Positions 11,456 to 22,691 of a stretch of DNA of 64,000 nt are shown here, in pieces. The stretch's first letter is position 1. Each line of letters opens with the position of its first letter. The stretch is from Pyrrhosoma nymphula. Its lineage: Eukaryota > Arthropoda > Insecta > Odonata > Coenagrionidae. The stretch lies in NCBI GenBank assembly GCA_963573305.1, contig OY754329.1:139177422-139241421 (forward strand), in the 5' to 3' direction. The position numbers and the translations under genes were made by a program. Below the pieces are notes generated by a model. That model was not told the DNA's origin. It did no database searches and was given only the letters and a program-made list of their open reading frames with translations.

Positions 11456-13290
11456 TTGAAACTGTGGCCATGTATTACTGAGAAACCTTGGATTACTGAT
11501 GAAATCCGTGTCTTATCTAGACAGCTCAAAAACAGGGCATCATTAGTGCGATTCACTGAAGATAGGGAACAAAATGAGGAATATCGTGAACTAAAAAATA
11601 CCGCAAAATCCTACAAACAGCAAAAAGAACATACAATAATGAAATACTATTAAATTGTGACAATAAGTCGAAAGCTGCCTGGGAAACAATTAATAATACT
11701 AAAGATAAGATAAAAAATAGTCTTACCAACTTTTAATAATGCTCCAAACTATTTGTCACTGGCTGATCAGTTTAATAATCACTTCACTTCCCTTAAAGCA
11801 TCCTCTCATGAAACAATTAATTTTCCCCAACCTCTTATAGGATCATCCTTTTTCATCAATCCCTGTTTGGAAACTGAACTAATCAATATTATTAAACTTC
11901 TTCAGGGCAAATTAAGCAGTGAGATGAGTTAAGATGAAATACCCAGAAAATTGATTTTTCATGGCTTTGACCTAACTAAGGAACCAATGCTATTCCTCAT
12001 CAATGAGTCGTTGGCTCAAGGCATCTTCCCAACTCAGCTAAAAATTTCTAAAATTATACCAATTTATAAAAACAAAGGTTCGTGCTAAGATTTCAACAAC
12101 TACAGGCCAATTGCTATTCAAAACACGTTATCAAAAATATTTGAAAAAGTTCTACATAATAGACTAACCTCCTTCCTGGAAAGACATAATATACTTTCTC
12201 CATTCCAACATGGCTTCCACCAAGGAAGATCCACCCTATCCGCTACCTATGGAGCAGTCAACTCTGCTTTGAAGTCCCTAGACCATAAAAGTGAGACCAG
12301 AGGGTTATTTTTTGATTTATCCAAAGCGATCGAGTAAATCACCATATACTCCTGAGGAAACTTGAAAGACTGGGAATCAGAGGGGAACCCAACAAATGGA
12401 TTGGCTATTTCCTCAGAGATCGCTTACAGGTTTTGTCACTCACGGTCAATGGAGTGAAATATGCCTCCTCTCCTCAAAAAATTGCCCTGGGGGTGCCACA
12501 AGAATCTATGTTAGGACCACTTCTCTTCTTGCTCTACATTAATGGCCTTCCTCAGGCCGTCAGTAACATGAATGGCCTAATCCCAATCCTTTATGCCGAT
12601 GACACAAATGTCATTCTATCTGACTCATCATATCCCAACCTTATTAAAAAAGCAAACAGAGTTATGGGGAATATTAGGAAATTATGTCAAGAAAACGGAC
12701 TACATATAAATGAAAATAAAACCCAATTGTCTAAATTTTCCTATTGTAATGGTGTTAAAGAGAGCTGTCTAGTAATAATAAGTAATCGGTCTATTGTTCA
12801 AACCTCTACGGTCAAATTCCTTGGGGTACACCTGACTGCTAATATGACATGGGAAAAGCAGGTTGAGGAATTAAAAAGCAAGCTACATTCAAGCTGCTAT
12901 TTATTTAGACAACAGATACACACTACAGGCATTGATGTGCTATTAAAATTATATTATGCTGAATTCCATGCTAGGGTGTTACAAAGCATGTTGTTCTGGG
13001 GGGCATCTCATTTCCTTGACGAAATATTCATCTTGCATAAACCAATAATTAGAATCATCACCTTCCATCGCATAAACTCTCCCTCCAAGCCTATTTTCCA
13101 TTCCCTAAAAGTTCTTCCACTCCCCTGCATATATTTATTCCAACTTATTTTACATGTGAAAAAAAACTTGACTCAGTTCTCCACTAATTCTGATCTTCAT
13201 GATCACCATACTAGGAGGAAAAACGACCTTCACTGTTACTCTTTTTGGAACAGAAAGGTTAAAATTTGGACCACAGGAGATGGGAATTAG
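11456..13290 (+). pseudogene. LINE reverse transcriptase, broken
   Basis: The parts appear in order: a linker beginning KPWITDEIRVLSRQLKNRAS (11486); motif regions with NNYRPIAIQNTLSKIFEKV (about 12097) and PFQHGFHQGRSTLSATYGA; LFFDLSKAI with a stop inside (about 12310); ALGVPQESMLGPLLFLLYIN; and the catalytic YADDTN (12592-12609). A thumb region follows. The longest open part is 12433-13290, which carries the YADD box. In-frame stops and frame changes make it inactive. The motifs fit the Jockey/CR1 group. Confidence 0.85.
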
Positions 13291-13695
13291 AGTTTACAAT
13301 AAATTGCCTGCAGAATTTAAAAAATTTACAATGTGCTAGCCTCCTCAAGGCATTTTATTTTATTTTTTTTAACTGTATTACTCAGTGACATGAGAGATGA
13401 CTCTCCTGAATCTTAAAGGGTGTATTTTTTTCGTGCATATTTTTTTTCACGTGTGTAAATTTTTATGTGACTCGGTATGGATTTTATTAATTATTTAAAA
13501 AAAACCGTAAATGCTAATGCTTTACTAATGTAAAAATTGACGGAAATTAATACTGTTTGTTACTGCATTGACTATTCCTACTATGCCGGGAAATTTTGTT
13601 AAACATGCAGTATTGTACCTGATTATCTTTTTTGACTTGCCATATATTGGTTATAGAAAGTTTTACTGTAACTGATCTAACATGGCAAATAAACT

Positions 13696-15046
13696 ATTAT
13701 TATTTGTTACAGCCGTAACATGCCCCTCTGAGTCCCCGGCAAGCATCAGCTTTCATTATTATTATTGATCAACACTGTACCAACCCATTGTAGACCATGG
13801 TCTACAATGTCTACATGGTCTACTGCAGTAGTGCCATCTATCAACAGTTCGTTGAAGTTTTTGTACAGAGAAAATAGCATACTACAAAGCGCCATAAATG
13901 ATGCCAGCACCTATTCAGGATTCAGCTAAATCGAAAGCAGCGAGGCGTGGCGATTGCCATCTATCGCCAGCTATAGCCCTCAATCGAAAGCACCCTAACA
14001 GATCGCTAATGGTGTAGTTCAATAATCGATATAAAAATCTATGAAACTAGTTGATGATATGAGATGAAAACAAAAATCAAAAGATCTTACTTTCCAAAAA
14101 TAAAAAATGCGGACATTAGCAGAAATCGTAAAAATGTATGTGGACACTACATTAAAAGTCGAAAATACGGACATGTCCGCATAAATGAGGACGTATGGTA
14201 ACCCATGTCATTTAGTTAAGGTGGTCACTCTGCCAGGCTGGTAGGTACAAATTAATAAGTGGAGCTGTCTGACTTGTGTCCCTGAATGTAGAGACATAAA
14301 GCCTCTTTCAGCCCTTAAAATTTCCTTGAGTCTTAGAATGCAATTAATGTTTATAAAAAAAGCTACCTAATTAATGACCTACTTACTAAAATTGTAAAGA
14401 TCAGCATTTACCAGAACTACTTTTAGAATTTGTAAAAGAAATTCTTTATTGTTTATAAAAGTTTGCTAGGTACAAACCTAGAACTCGTCAAACTACAAAG
14501 TGTAAATTTTGCACAAATTAATGCATGATTTATTGAGTACTTCTTTAATTATTGTTTAAATTCATCAATACTAACATGTATTCAATGGATGATGTAAGTG
14601 CACTAAAACAAAATATTTGAGCAATATTGTGGGCTCTCTTTTTACAAATGAAGTATATGGGCATTAATAAGAATATTATACATATGTTTTGTTACAGGGG
14701 TGTAATATCAAAAGTTCTCTTGGATAGATACCTATTTTGTTTTACAGATAATGCCATAATGTTAAATAACAACACCTGGCAGTGTTTTAAATTTTATGTT
14801 GTACATATATATGTAACATGGTCTACTGGGATACATTTACCCAAGGTGAACGTGATACTACATTGTGTTTCTGAGATATAAAAAACTGTGGTAGCTGTGG
14901 AGATGAAGCCCAAAATGAAACATTCCCTCAATGATATCACAATTTCTTAAGAAAGCTGTTTTGGATCCAACATGTTTTGAGAGATAGAGCAAAATTTAAA
15001 TGAAATAGAATGTTTTCTAATTTGCGACATTTTATGTAATTTCCAG
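13696..15046. other. BLTP2: Intron 6, 3' part
   Basis: No gene recognised. A perfect 22-base palindrome lies at 13797-13818 (ATTGTAGACC then its complement), followed by a further TGTCTACATGGTCTAC. The rest is AT-rich. Confidence 0.45.
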
Positions 15047-15168
15047 GAAATCTAGATGTCACTAGGCTGAATCCTAACGTGTCCATTGGTTTTTGCATTA
15101 GCGATGTAGAAATGGAAATAAACTTGCTGGAGGCTATAAAAATTGAGGAGTTTTCTGTGGTTTGCAAG
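15047..15168 (+). CDS. BLTP2: BLTP2 exon 7
   Basis: Acceptor TAATTTCCAG, donor TGCAAG|GTGAGT. Two bases complete the codon from exon 6, and the frame reads NLDVTRLNPNVSIGFCISDV and ends in EEFSVVCK in phase 0. The intron upstream (8328-15046) holds a 4-kb LINE. Confidence 0.8.
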
Positions 15169-15260
15169 GTGAGTCAGAAAAAAAATTGAATATGGTAAAA
15201 TTGTTCTTATAATTGCCATTGAATTATTATTAATCATATTCTTTCGACTTTTTTCCATAG

Positions 15261-15377
15261 GTGCAAAATAAGGTATTAAATTCAGATGTTATTCTGAAAT
15301 CAGTTGCTGTTGTGTACCATCATGAAGAGCTGATGAAGTGGTTACAAGTGAATTTCAAAAAACCAATGTTGAATAAG
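15261..15377 (+). CDS. BLTP2: BLTP2 exon 8
   Basis: Thirty-nine codons, acceptor TTTTTCCATAG, donor AATAAG|GTAACT. This exon gives the clearest family match: VILKSVAVVYHHEELMKWL against the human VLNTCIIHYRHQEFSHWL at the same relative position. Only 92 bases separate it from exon 7, the one short intron in the window. Confidence 0.85.
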
Positions 15378-15789
15378 GTAACTGGGCTTGGAAATATACC
15401 TACTTTTCCCCACTCCAATACTTAAATGTGGTAAAGGTCCCTTAAGTAATGAATATTAAACTAGAAATGCAGAATTTCAGTGCTATTTTTGCATACCATT
15501 TGACCCTTCAGCTATGGCAGCTTCATTTTTTTGCTACCACTGAGCGTGGGAGAAAAGTACATAGTGTACTTTAGTAGTCTAGTGCTGGCAAGAGAGTAGC
15601 CGGTAGTGGACCGTTATAATTCGGATTGAACTTTTCCCTTAGGCTGAGGGAAGCAGTCATTGTTGGACACTAGTAGAGATGCATTTTCTATGTTGAATTA
15701 CTTAATGTGGAAAATTAATTGAATATACCCTCCACTTTTTCTTTCGTAGCTGTTTTCTGATTAATTTGATTATTAGAATTTCATATTTT

Positions 15790-16235
15790 CCTTGTTTTTT
15801 TTCCATAAAATCTAATATGGTGCAAATTTCATGAGTATAGGTCAAATAATTTTTTATTTTTAAACTTTTGCCGACGTTTCTGATGTTTATTCATCCATCT
15901 TCTGGGCTATAAACAATGATGTATTATGATAATTGATTTTCAGTTCTGTTTTGGTTACATTATTGTAAATTTACAGACATTAAATATAAAAATACATAGA
16001 CATAGACATTTTGGAAAAAAATTTTTATCAAAATTTTTTCATTATGTATTTTTATATTTAATGTCTGTAAATTTGCAATTATGTAACCAAAACAGAACTG
16101 TAAATCATTTATCATCATCCATCATTGTTTATAGCCCAGAAGATAGATGAATAAACATCCGAAACGTCGGCAAAAGTTTAAAAATAAAAAATTATTTGAC
16201 CTATACTCATGAAATTTGCACCATATAAAAAAAGA
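15790..16235. repeat. Inverted pair of Penelope-type tails
   Basis: Two arms of about 200 bases face each other around a short AT-rich centre near 16015. The left arm holds GCCGACGTTTCTG and the right arm holds its counterpart CCGAAACGTCGGC. Both continue through AAAGTTTAAAAATAAAAAAT and ATGAAATTTGCACCATAT. Each arm carries a hammerhead-like core (left 15871-15905 on minus, right 16136-16170 on plus) with AGAAGA, a stem, GAAAC and GTCGG. A hairpin of the whole unit would be stable. Confidence 0.7.
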
Positions 16236-16551
16236 GGTTCGAGAATAAATACCATTTGAATAATATCTAATGTTTGATTCATTAAGGAACGTCGTTGCAA
16301 ACCTTATTGGAGGATGCGGCGCAAATGGGAGGAGTTAATTTTTCCGCCGATAATGCCCGTCTCTTTCAGAACAAACTCTTTCCAACCTTGGGTGAGAACA
16401 AAGAGGAAATGCAATGTAAAACAAGTATTATCAATCAATAATGAACCAGCAGATGTATTTAACACATAATTATTACCTAATTACAAACAATTTACCAACA
16501 GGTCGAAGGCCAGGCGACCGTTATGCGAGCTTCCACTCAGGAGTGACAATA

Positions 16552-17813
16552 CAGTAGACCCCCACTTTACGATGGTAATCCTTTCCATAGGATCAATCAT
16601 AATGTGAATTCCATCGTAAAGTGAATCAATATCTTACCAGACAATGGATCGGTTTAACTACATCGTTGCCAGTGCATTCAGTGATACACAAAACAGCATA
16701 GGTACAAAATATGCTGGAATGAAATGATTTAAAATGTTATTTAACCAATATTTAAACTTAAATAAGGTGTTGTAAAATGTGTACACATCAATTATCATTG
16801 CATGAATATGCAAGATGCACCTCGCCTTCATACTCGCCATCTAACTGTGAGCCAATCTCAGTGACTTTTAATATTTAACCGCATTTTCAAGCAATGGGAA
16901 GAAAATATGGAATTAAAATTGTTCAACTCTCATTATAACTCTGCCTACTACTCTGTGCCGGAAATTAGGCATCTTTCTTTTGGTCTCACGCTATCATCTC
17001 TACATTAATGATATTTGTGATATATAATCTCTACAGTTACATTAATGATATTTTATGGAAATGCGTCTGTACAAAGTGAGGTTGTGAGCTTACTAAAGTT
17101 ATGTACACAAAATTAGGCATTTAGTTATGACAGAAATAGGCCAATTATTAGTGAGAAGTAGCATATAGTCATACGTAGACGACAGATGTATCAGCCATCA
17201 ACCTTTCCATGAATAATAATTTATGTGCATACAGTTTGTCGCTATCATTCACCAAGAAATGTTACGATATAATTTAGCTTGTTTCATTGATGTGATTTAT
17301 TATCTCACGCCAGCTGTATCCATTAAGGAATCATGTCACTTCATTGGTATAGGTAATGCGCTCTTGCGATAAGTTACTCTTTGGCGAAGTTCTCATATTT
17401 TTACAAGTTGGTAAACATAACGAGGTCTCTATAATGGCTAATGAAAGCCTAAATCTGAATTATCATAGATGTGATCCTGGCTACGTAAGGAATGTTGCTT
17501 TATCTCAATGGCGCTGATTGGTGGCAGCGATAATCACCTCAACATTTGCTCGATTTGCTCAAATCATGCGAACAGCTCATAATAAACAACATGTATCATT
17601 AAATATGTAAATGTTGCTATGATATAAAATGCAGTCCGTTGACAAGTAAGGCTTAGAATACTGAATGAATAACAAATTATGGGTGCAAAAAATCGTCGAA
17701 ATGGGAAATTTTAAAGGGCAAGTGCAAAATCAGCATGCTTTGAAATTCCTAGCATGCAGATCGTAAAGTGAATCCATTGTAAAGTGAAACCATCATAAAG
17801 CGGGGGTCCACTG
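16552..17813. mobile_element. Tigger-like non-autonomous element, TA target
   Basis: Terminal inverted repeats CAGTAGACCCCCACTTTACG and CAGTGGACCCCCGCTTTATG (right end read on minus) start with CAGT and are flanked by TA on both sides (16550-16551 and 17814-17815). This is the signature of pogo/Tigger transposons. Internal sequence such as ATCGTAAAGTGAATC recurs near both ends. The 1.26-kb interior has no transposase frame, so the element must have been moved in trans. Confidence 0.85.
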
Positions 17814-18983
17814 TATTATATAAGTGCAAGATGTTGAGCTCTATCTAAGTAAATAGATTGAATGCCGCAGGTTCAACAATGATTGCTTGCAGTCTCGACT
17901 CGAACAGAGGGTGTTCTCTGTGGTGAATCAGCTGAGGAGGGGGTTTGTTGGCAAGGTCGAGGTGGAATGGGTGAGCTTAGGATATATTCATTTAGTAGCC
18001 TTGGAGGGGAGGAAATAATAGGATGGATAATAGATGGGGTGGAAGTTTTCAATTGGATCAACAGGAACAGTTTTCTGACTCTGGCCGCAGGGTGCAGGAT
18101 CACAGCTTTGTGCCTTGGTCAGAGTGACCGGATTTCTGGAATCCTTCCTCCTCCAGGGGCTATATAAACAATGGAGAACGTGACAAGGGAAAGGCACAGT
18201 GTGGCAGAAGTCGCTGGCAAGAATTGGTTGCTGCATTTTGTAGTCAGGCATTTTGGCCATCATCTGTGCACATGACGCTAGCGCACATGATGGGACGTGA
18301 CCCAGGCAAGTCCTCCGGCTAAGTCCGCTGGATATACAGTCCGCAGAGGGGAAACATGTCCAATGAGGGGACTTTAGAATAAAAAAGGGGGGCATTAAAA
18401 ATGCCACAAGGAAGACACCCCTTCTCTGATTTCCTGTGAGTGGAAGACTGGGTTCCAACACAATTAGAATGAGAGACCATTCAAACCTTTGTTTGGAAGG
18501 ATAAAATTTGGAGAGGGACTGGACTGAGGAGGGAGGTGACGGTTGGACATAGAAGAACAGATCCTGGCAGTTACCTAGATATACATTGCCTGTAGCTGAA
18601 GGGTTAATTTATGAGCAGCTGAATGCAATACGAAGAGGACTGGCGCTATGCAGGATTAATAGTTATTTTATTTGTAATTCAAAGCAGAGAAACTTAAGCA
18701 GTTTTCATCTGCCGAGGAGAGACAATAGGAAATTCAAAGTGAAAAAAATCTTTTGTTGGTGTTGAAATTTGAACCCATATCCCCTGCTGTTGCAATGAAT
18801 GCATTCATAAATGAAACCACTCTGAGCAGAATGAGGGGATCTCAGTTTATATTCCAGTCCAGTCAAATAATTGTTTTAGTATGATTTTTGACACATTTGT
18901 TGTTTTGCATATGTATGTTATGGTTAATTGTTCATTTCTGAAATTTCTCTCCTGTGGTTTCATTTGCTTCAACTTCTTTAAGA

Positions 18984-20186
18984 ATCAAGAATCAAGAAAT
19001 TTATTTTACGATAAACACCATTATATAAAAATACAAAAATAAAGAATATCACAAATAGGTCACAATAAAAATACAAGTAAGACACCGATATGATAAATAA
19101 CACAGTAATACAGCAAACAGTGAATGGCTGATGTCAATCCAATATCTTTCCACTATAGCAATTTTCCAAAAATTTAATCAATTTATTTCATTTGAGTATT
19201 CTACCAGCTGATTGGTAGGTTCTTGGACAGTCCCCATTCTGCATCCCAACCTCATAGACATTGTCTCGATTTCCCTCCTAAGGATGGTGCACTATTAGAT
19301 CCCTCTTCAATTCTTCATATCTTCTACCTCCTCTTATTTCATCCAGAATTCCTATCCTCTTCCTTCCTCTTCCATGCTTCCCCAGTGATCTCCCCTCTAT
19401 CACTCTCTTCAACATGCCCTCTCCTCTCAAAACTTCCTCCGTCCATCTCTTCTGCCTTCTCTCCTCTCCGACCATATCCAATACCTCTTTGTTCGTCTTC
19501 CTCGCCATCCAGCTTGCCTTCTCCATCCTTCTCCAAACCCACATATCAAATGCCTCAGGTCTACACACATCCTCCCTTCGCAATGACCAAGTTTCAGACC
19601 CATATAGCACCACGCTCCGTATTAAAGTTTTCACCAGCCTCTTCTTTACATCTCTTCTCAGACCCCCCCTCATCAATTCCCTTCTCTTTGAAAATGCTTC
19701 TTTAGCGAGTGCAATTCTGCATTTGATGTCCTTACCACAAAATCATTCTCCTCCAAAATACTACCCAGATACGTAAACTGCTCGACCTGCTCTATCTTCT
19801 GCCCTCCTACCCTTATATTCAGCCCCGCCTTCTTACTTCTAGAAAATCTCATTACTTTCGTTTTCTTGTAGTTGATCTTCATCCCATACCTTTTGCACTG
19901 CACCTCTAATGCATTCACCATTGACTGTAACTCCTCGGCAGACTAGCTGACCAATGCTTGATCATCTGCAAATCTCACTGATTTTATCAGCTCCCCTCCT
20001 ACCTTTATTCCTACCTCCTCCTCCCCCATGCCTCCATTACCATTTCTTCTGAATACACATTAAAAAGCAGCGGCAATAGTGGGCACCCCTGCCGCACTCC
20101 CTGTACTATCGTGGCCCATCCCACTTCACCATTGGCTACCCTAATCTACGCCGTCTGGTTCGTATACAAATTCAAAACTTGCTTCG
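18984..20186 (-). mobile_element. LINE relic with FADD-type reverse transcriptase
   Basis: On the minus strand, reading from 20170 down: GVRQGCPLLPLLFNVYSEEM, then VRFADDQALVS with the catalytic FADD box, then KVMRFSRSKKAGLNIRVGG and the thumb, then LIRSVVLYGSETWSLRREDV. Stops interrupt it between the motifs. A TTCTTGATTCTTGATTCTT tail near 18984 may be its 3' end. The style (YGSETW, reverse transcriptase ending in a basic arm) suits RTE/L1-like LINEs. The 5' end is cut where the Penelope-like element begins. Confidence 0.75.
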
Positions 20187-21000
20187 CTTGGTAAACTATT
20201 CTTGTCGGATCCCATCCGACAAGAATAGTTTACCAAGATCGGATGAGATAGCCATGGGATCTCCACTCTCCCCTGCCATTGCGAACTTCTTCATGGAAGA
20301 TTTTGAGGAAAAGGCGCTCAACTCAGCCCCACTACGCCCGAAGCACACCTTTGTGGTTTGGCCACACGGAAGGGACGCCCTCGATCAATTCCTAAGACAT
20401 ATGAACGGGCAACATCCGAACATCTCCTTCACGATGGAACTGGAAAAAGACGGCCAACTACCTTTTCTCGACATCTTAATCCAGCCGAAGAGTAACGGCA
20501 CAATCGGACACAGTGTGTACCGCAAGCCCACACACACGTACCTGTATCTGAACGGAAATAGCCATCACCATCCCGCCCAGCGACGAGCAGTGCTTAATAC
20601 ACTATTCCACCGAGCCAGGGCCATTTCCGACAAGAATAGTTTACCAAGCGAACTGAGTCACCTGAGATCAACCTTCCGCCAAAACGGATACAATGGACGT
20701 GACATTTCACTGGCCCTGAAAAGGGCCTTCAATCCACGGGAGCACACCACAGAGGAGGAGAAGGAAAAACCATTAGCAAGAGCCTGCTTACCGTATGTGT
20801 CCTCAGTCTCAGGGAAAATATCCAGTATACTGGCAAGGTACAAGATTGAAGTGATCCACAAACCACCTGGAAAACTCAGAGAACTACTCGTTACAGCCAA
20901 AGACCAACTTGACCTAAAGACTCAGGCATCTACCAGGTTCCGTGTGACTGTGGAGAAGTCTACATTGGGGAGACTGGACGGACCATCGAAACCAGGCTGA
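20179..21000 (+). pseudogene. Penelope reverse transcriptase, C-terminal half
   Basis: Recognisable blocks: AMGSPLSPAIANFFMEDFEE, a motif that precedes the thumb; LPFLDILIQPKSNGTIGHSV; and YRKPTHTYLYLNGNSHHHPA. These are hallmark strings of Penelope-like reverse transcriptases. The catalytic YxDD lies upstream in this family and is missing, and the block PLRPKHTFVVWPHGRDALDQF sits where the YVDD follow-up should be. The frame slips near 20928, after which the endonuclease lies in another frame. Confidence 0.85.
20187..20237. repeat. Perfect 24-bp inverted repeat at the 5' junction of the Penelope-like element
   Basis: CTTGGTAAACTATTCTTGTC plus GGAT, a 3-base spacer CCC, then the exact complement. 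The same 22 bases occur a third time at 20627-20648 inside the element's own ORF, where they encode SDKNSLP. The junction is therefore a fold-back built from an internal piece of the element. Confidence 0.9.
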
Positions 21001-21134
21001 AAGAACACCGGTGGCACCTTCGTCTAGGACAAATAGAGAAATCAGCCATCGCAGAACACAGCATCTCCATGGACCACACCATCAAATTCGAAGATGCAAG
21101 ATTACTCGCCCGCTCCGGTGGCTACTGGGAATGA
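20926..21134 (+). pseudogene. GIY-YIG endonuclease of the Penelope-like element
   Basis: In a shifted frame the product reads IYQVPCDCGEVYIGETGRTI then ETRLKEHRWHLRLG and SAIAEHSISMDHTIKFEDAR. The IYQ and YIGETGR strings are the GIY-YIG core with the arginine seven residues on, and the CxC and H motifs are those of the Penelope group. It ends at GGYWE with a stop in place of the usual arginine, and the sequence continues as NFNRDQGYSLSNAWKPML. One frameshift separates it from the reverse transcriptase. Confidence 0.85.
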
Positions 21135-21385
21135 GTAGTCAAAGATGCCGTCGAAATTTGGATGGAGAACCGAAACTTCAACAGGGACCAAGGGTACTCA
21201 CTCAGTAATGCCTGGAAACCTATGCTAAAAAACGTGAAAGAAACCAGAAAGAAGAAACATCAAAGCGACCAATCATGAGGCTCCAACACCTTTCCCGCCA
21301 CTACGGACAATCAAGCGCCGCAAAACTCGCAACTCTAGGATATATAAGTCGACCAACAAGCAGAATTGACATCCTTCCATCAGCC

Positions 21386-21422
21386 CTGATGACGATGACT
21401 GAGTCAGACATTGAAACGTCGG
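21386..21422 (+). ncRNA. Hammerhead-like core in the Penelope tail
   Basis: CTGATGA is followed by a stem with ATG-CTG against CAG-CAT arms and then GAAACGTC. These are the three pieces of a minimal hammerhead: CUGANGA, stem II, GAAAC and the GUC cleavage triplet. Minimal hammerheads of this type have been reported in Penelope-like elements. The pairing next to the core is imperfect, so activity is uncertain. Confidence 0.55.
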
Positions 21423-21809
21423 CCTACATGGAGACCATCACCCGGTTGGAAACCTGAGAAAGCTTCACCAGATCAATAGATTCTTAAAAATGTGGAGATG
21501 GTTGAAAAAGTTCCACTGAATGCAAATTCCGTATAACTTCTGATTACTCATGGAGTACATCTGGAATTCAAGTGTAACTCACAGGCTTCTTGTTGGAATC
21601 CCATTGAACTCAGAGGCTACAAATCTCTTCTAAGATTACTTCGTTTTTCATTCCTGGTGTCTAAACACCCCCTTGCTTCACCTCTTTTGTGCCTTTCATG
21701 GTAGTGCATATATTGATGTATTCTTAAATAAAATTCTTAGCTTTTTCAATTGATATTTAATGTGCTATTTACTTATTGAAAATGACTAATATAAATTTCT
21801 TCATTTCAG

Positions 21810-22002
21810 CATAACAGCAACATTTCTGCTTTGGGAAATAATTCTTGTGCAAATTATGGATATGGTATATTGTTGCCTGAGGCAGATGTTACTGTTCAAA
21901 TGTCACGGTTCACTGCAAAATATTTTCTATCACCTAGAGAAGTTTCAGAAGCTGCTTCACTTAATTTAGATTTCTTGAAACTAAAATATGAGAAACCTCA
22001 AG
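21810..22002 (+). CDS. BLTP2: BLTP2 exon 9 (two possible donors)
   Basis: Acceptor TTCATTTCAG. The frame begins HNSNISALGNNSCANYGYG and ends in LKLKYEKPQ. Two donors are possible, CAAG|GTATGAG ending at 22002 and ACAG|GTAAGG ending at 22014. Both leave one base, so both are compatible with exon 10 and would differ by four residues. Alternative use is possible. Confidence 0.78.
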
Positions 22003-22339
22003 GTATGAGTACAGGTAAGGAAAAAAATTTCAATATCACCTTTCTATAATTATCTCAATTTCAATCTCGCATTGTGACATAACTTGTGCATTGATATCCT
22101 CTGGAGTAAATAATTGTAAGGTTCAATCACTTTTAAAAGTTGGTATGCACAATTATTTCAGCTACCTCCATTTCTTGTTGAAATCAAGCTGGGTCGATTG
22201 CACTGACATTGACTGCTCGGGGCCATTTTGACCTACATCTTACATTCGAAGCCTATTTCATTTGTGCAGGTAATTTAAAAAAGCAAAAAACAAAACCAGT
22301 GCACCAAATCCAATGCTTTTCTTATAGAAGTTAAAGGTA

Positions 22340-22682
22340 GTTAAAAAAGCTGATGAAGGTTTCTCGGGTTTCCCACCAGGTCAGGTACTTGTAAGACAAC
22401 GTTTCGATGGCTGCCTCTGCCATCGTCCTCAGGGCATATCAGTGCGAATAAATCTGCCTTCTTATGTATGTACATGGACGGATTCCCGCCAAAAGGTCAA
22501 GTCGGATGTGATTTGCGGGTGCTCGTATTCTCTCTTTCCCACTTGATTTTTCGGATCGCTGATTTCCAGGTTTCGCTTAGCATGTATCCATTTTTGCAGT
22601 TGAAGTTTTTCATCTCCATCCAGATTTCTATTGCCTCCTTTGTTAATTGGTCCCAATAGCCGTTAGATCTGCTAAGTAATTA
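22340..22682 (-). mobile_element. Penelope-like element 3' fragment, left arm of inverted pair
   Basis: Read on the minus strand this matches the right arm at 22692-23040 at roughly 85-90%. It carries the C-terminal end of the GIY-YIG protein (compare NGYTLSETWKPAL of the right arm with QGYSLSNAWKPML of the copy at 20.2-21.5 kb). A tail follows with CTGAGGA, a GATGGC/GCCATC stem and GAAACGTT (22398-22432), then GGAAACCCGAGAAACCTTCA. Confidence 0.75.
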
Positions 22683-22691
22683 CTTAGTTGC

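Larger units (their letters stand above)
9560..13695 (+). mobile_element. Jockey/CR1-type LINE, degraded
   Basis: The element contains an ORF1 with a PHD-like finger, the start of an endonuclease, and a reverse transcriptase. It ends in AATAAACTATTATTATT, a typical CR1/Jockey-type short-repeat tail. The central endonuclease is lost or replaced (10936-11450), and several stops and frameshifts break the reverse transcriptase, so the copy is dead. The 5' boundary is approximate and I found no target duplication. Confidence 0.85.
20214..21490 (+). mobile_element. Penelope-like retroelement, 5' truncated
   Basis: It contains the end of a Penelope-type reverse transcriptase joined to a GIY-YIG endonuclease, then a tail with a hammerhead-like core (21386-21422) and GGAAACCTGAGAAAGCTTCA. 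Penelope-like elements prime at exposed 3' ends and often carry 5' truncations. Here the truncation abuts the fold-back at 20187-20237. Confidence 0.88.
15378..21809. other. BLTP2: Intron 8, mostly transposons
   Basis: This holds an inverted Penelope tail pair (15790-16235), a Tigger-like element (16552-17813), an unassigned stretch (17814-18980), a LINE relic (to 20186) and a Penelope-like element (20187-21490). In 17814-18980 I see no domain, although several frames on both strands are open by chance. Confidence 0.6.

Noticed and set aside
17873..18461. Overlapping open frames of 94 and 157 residues on opposite strands
   Set aside because: No recognisable domain, and the region is slightly GC-richer, which lengthens frames by chance.
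19223..19776. Two plus-strand open frames rich in serine and proline
   Set aside because: They are antisense shadows of the LINE reverse transcriptase on the minus strand.
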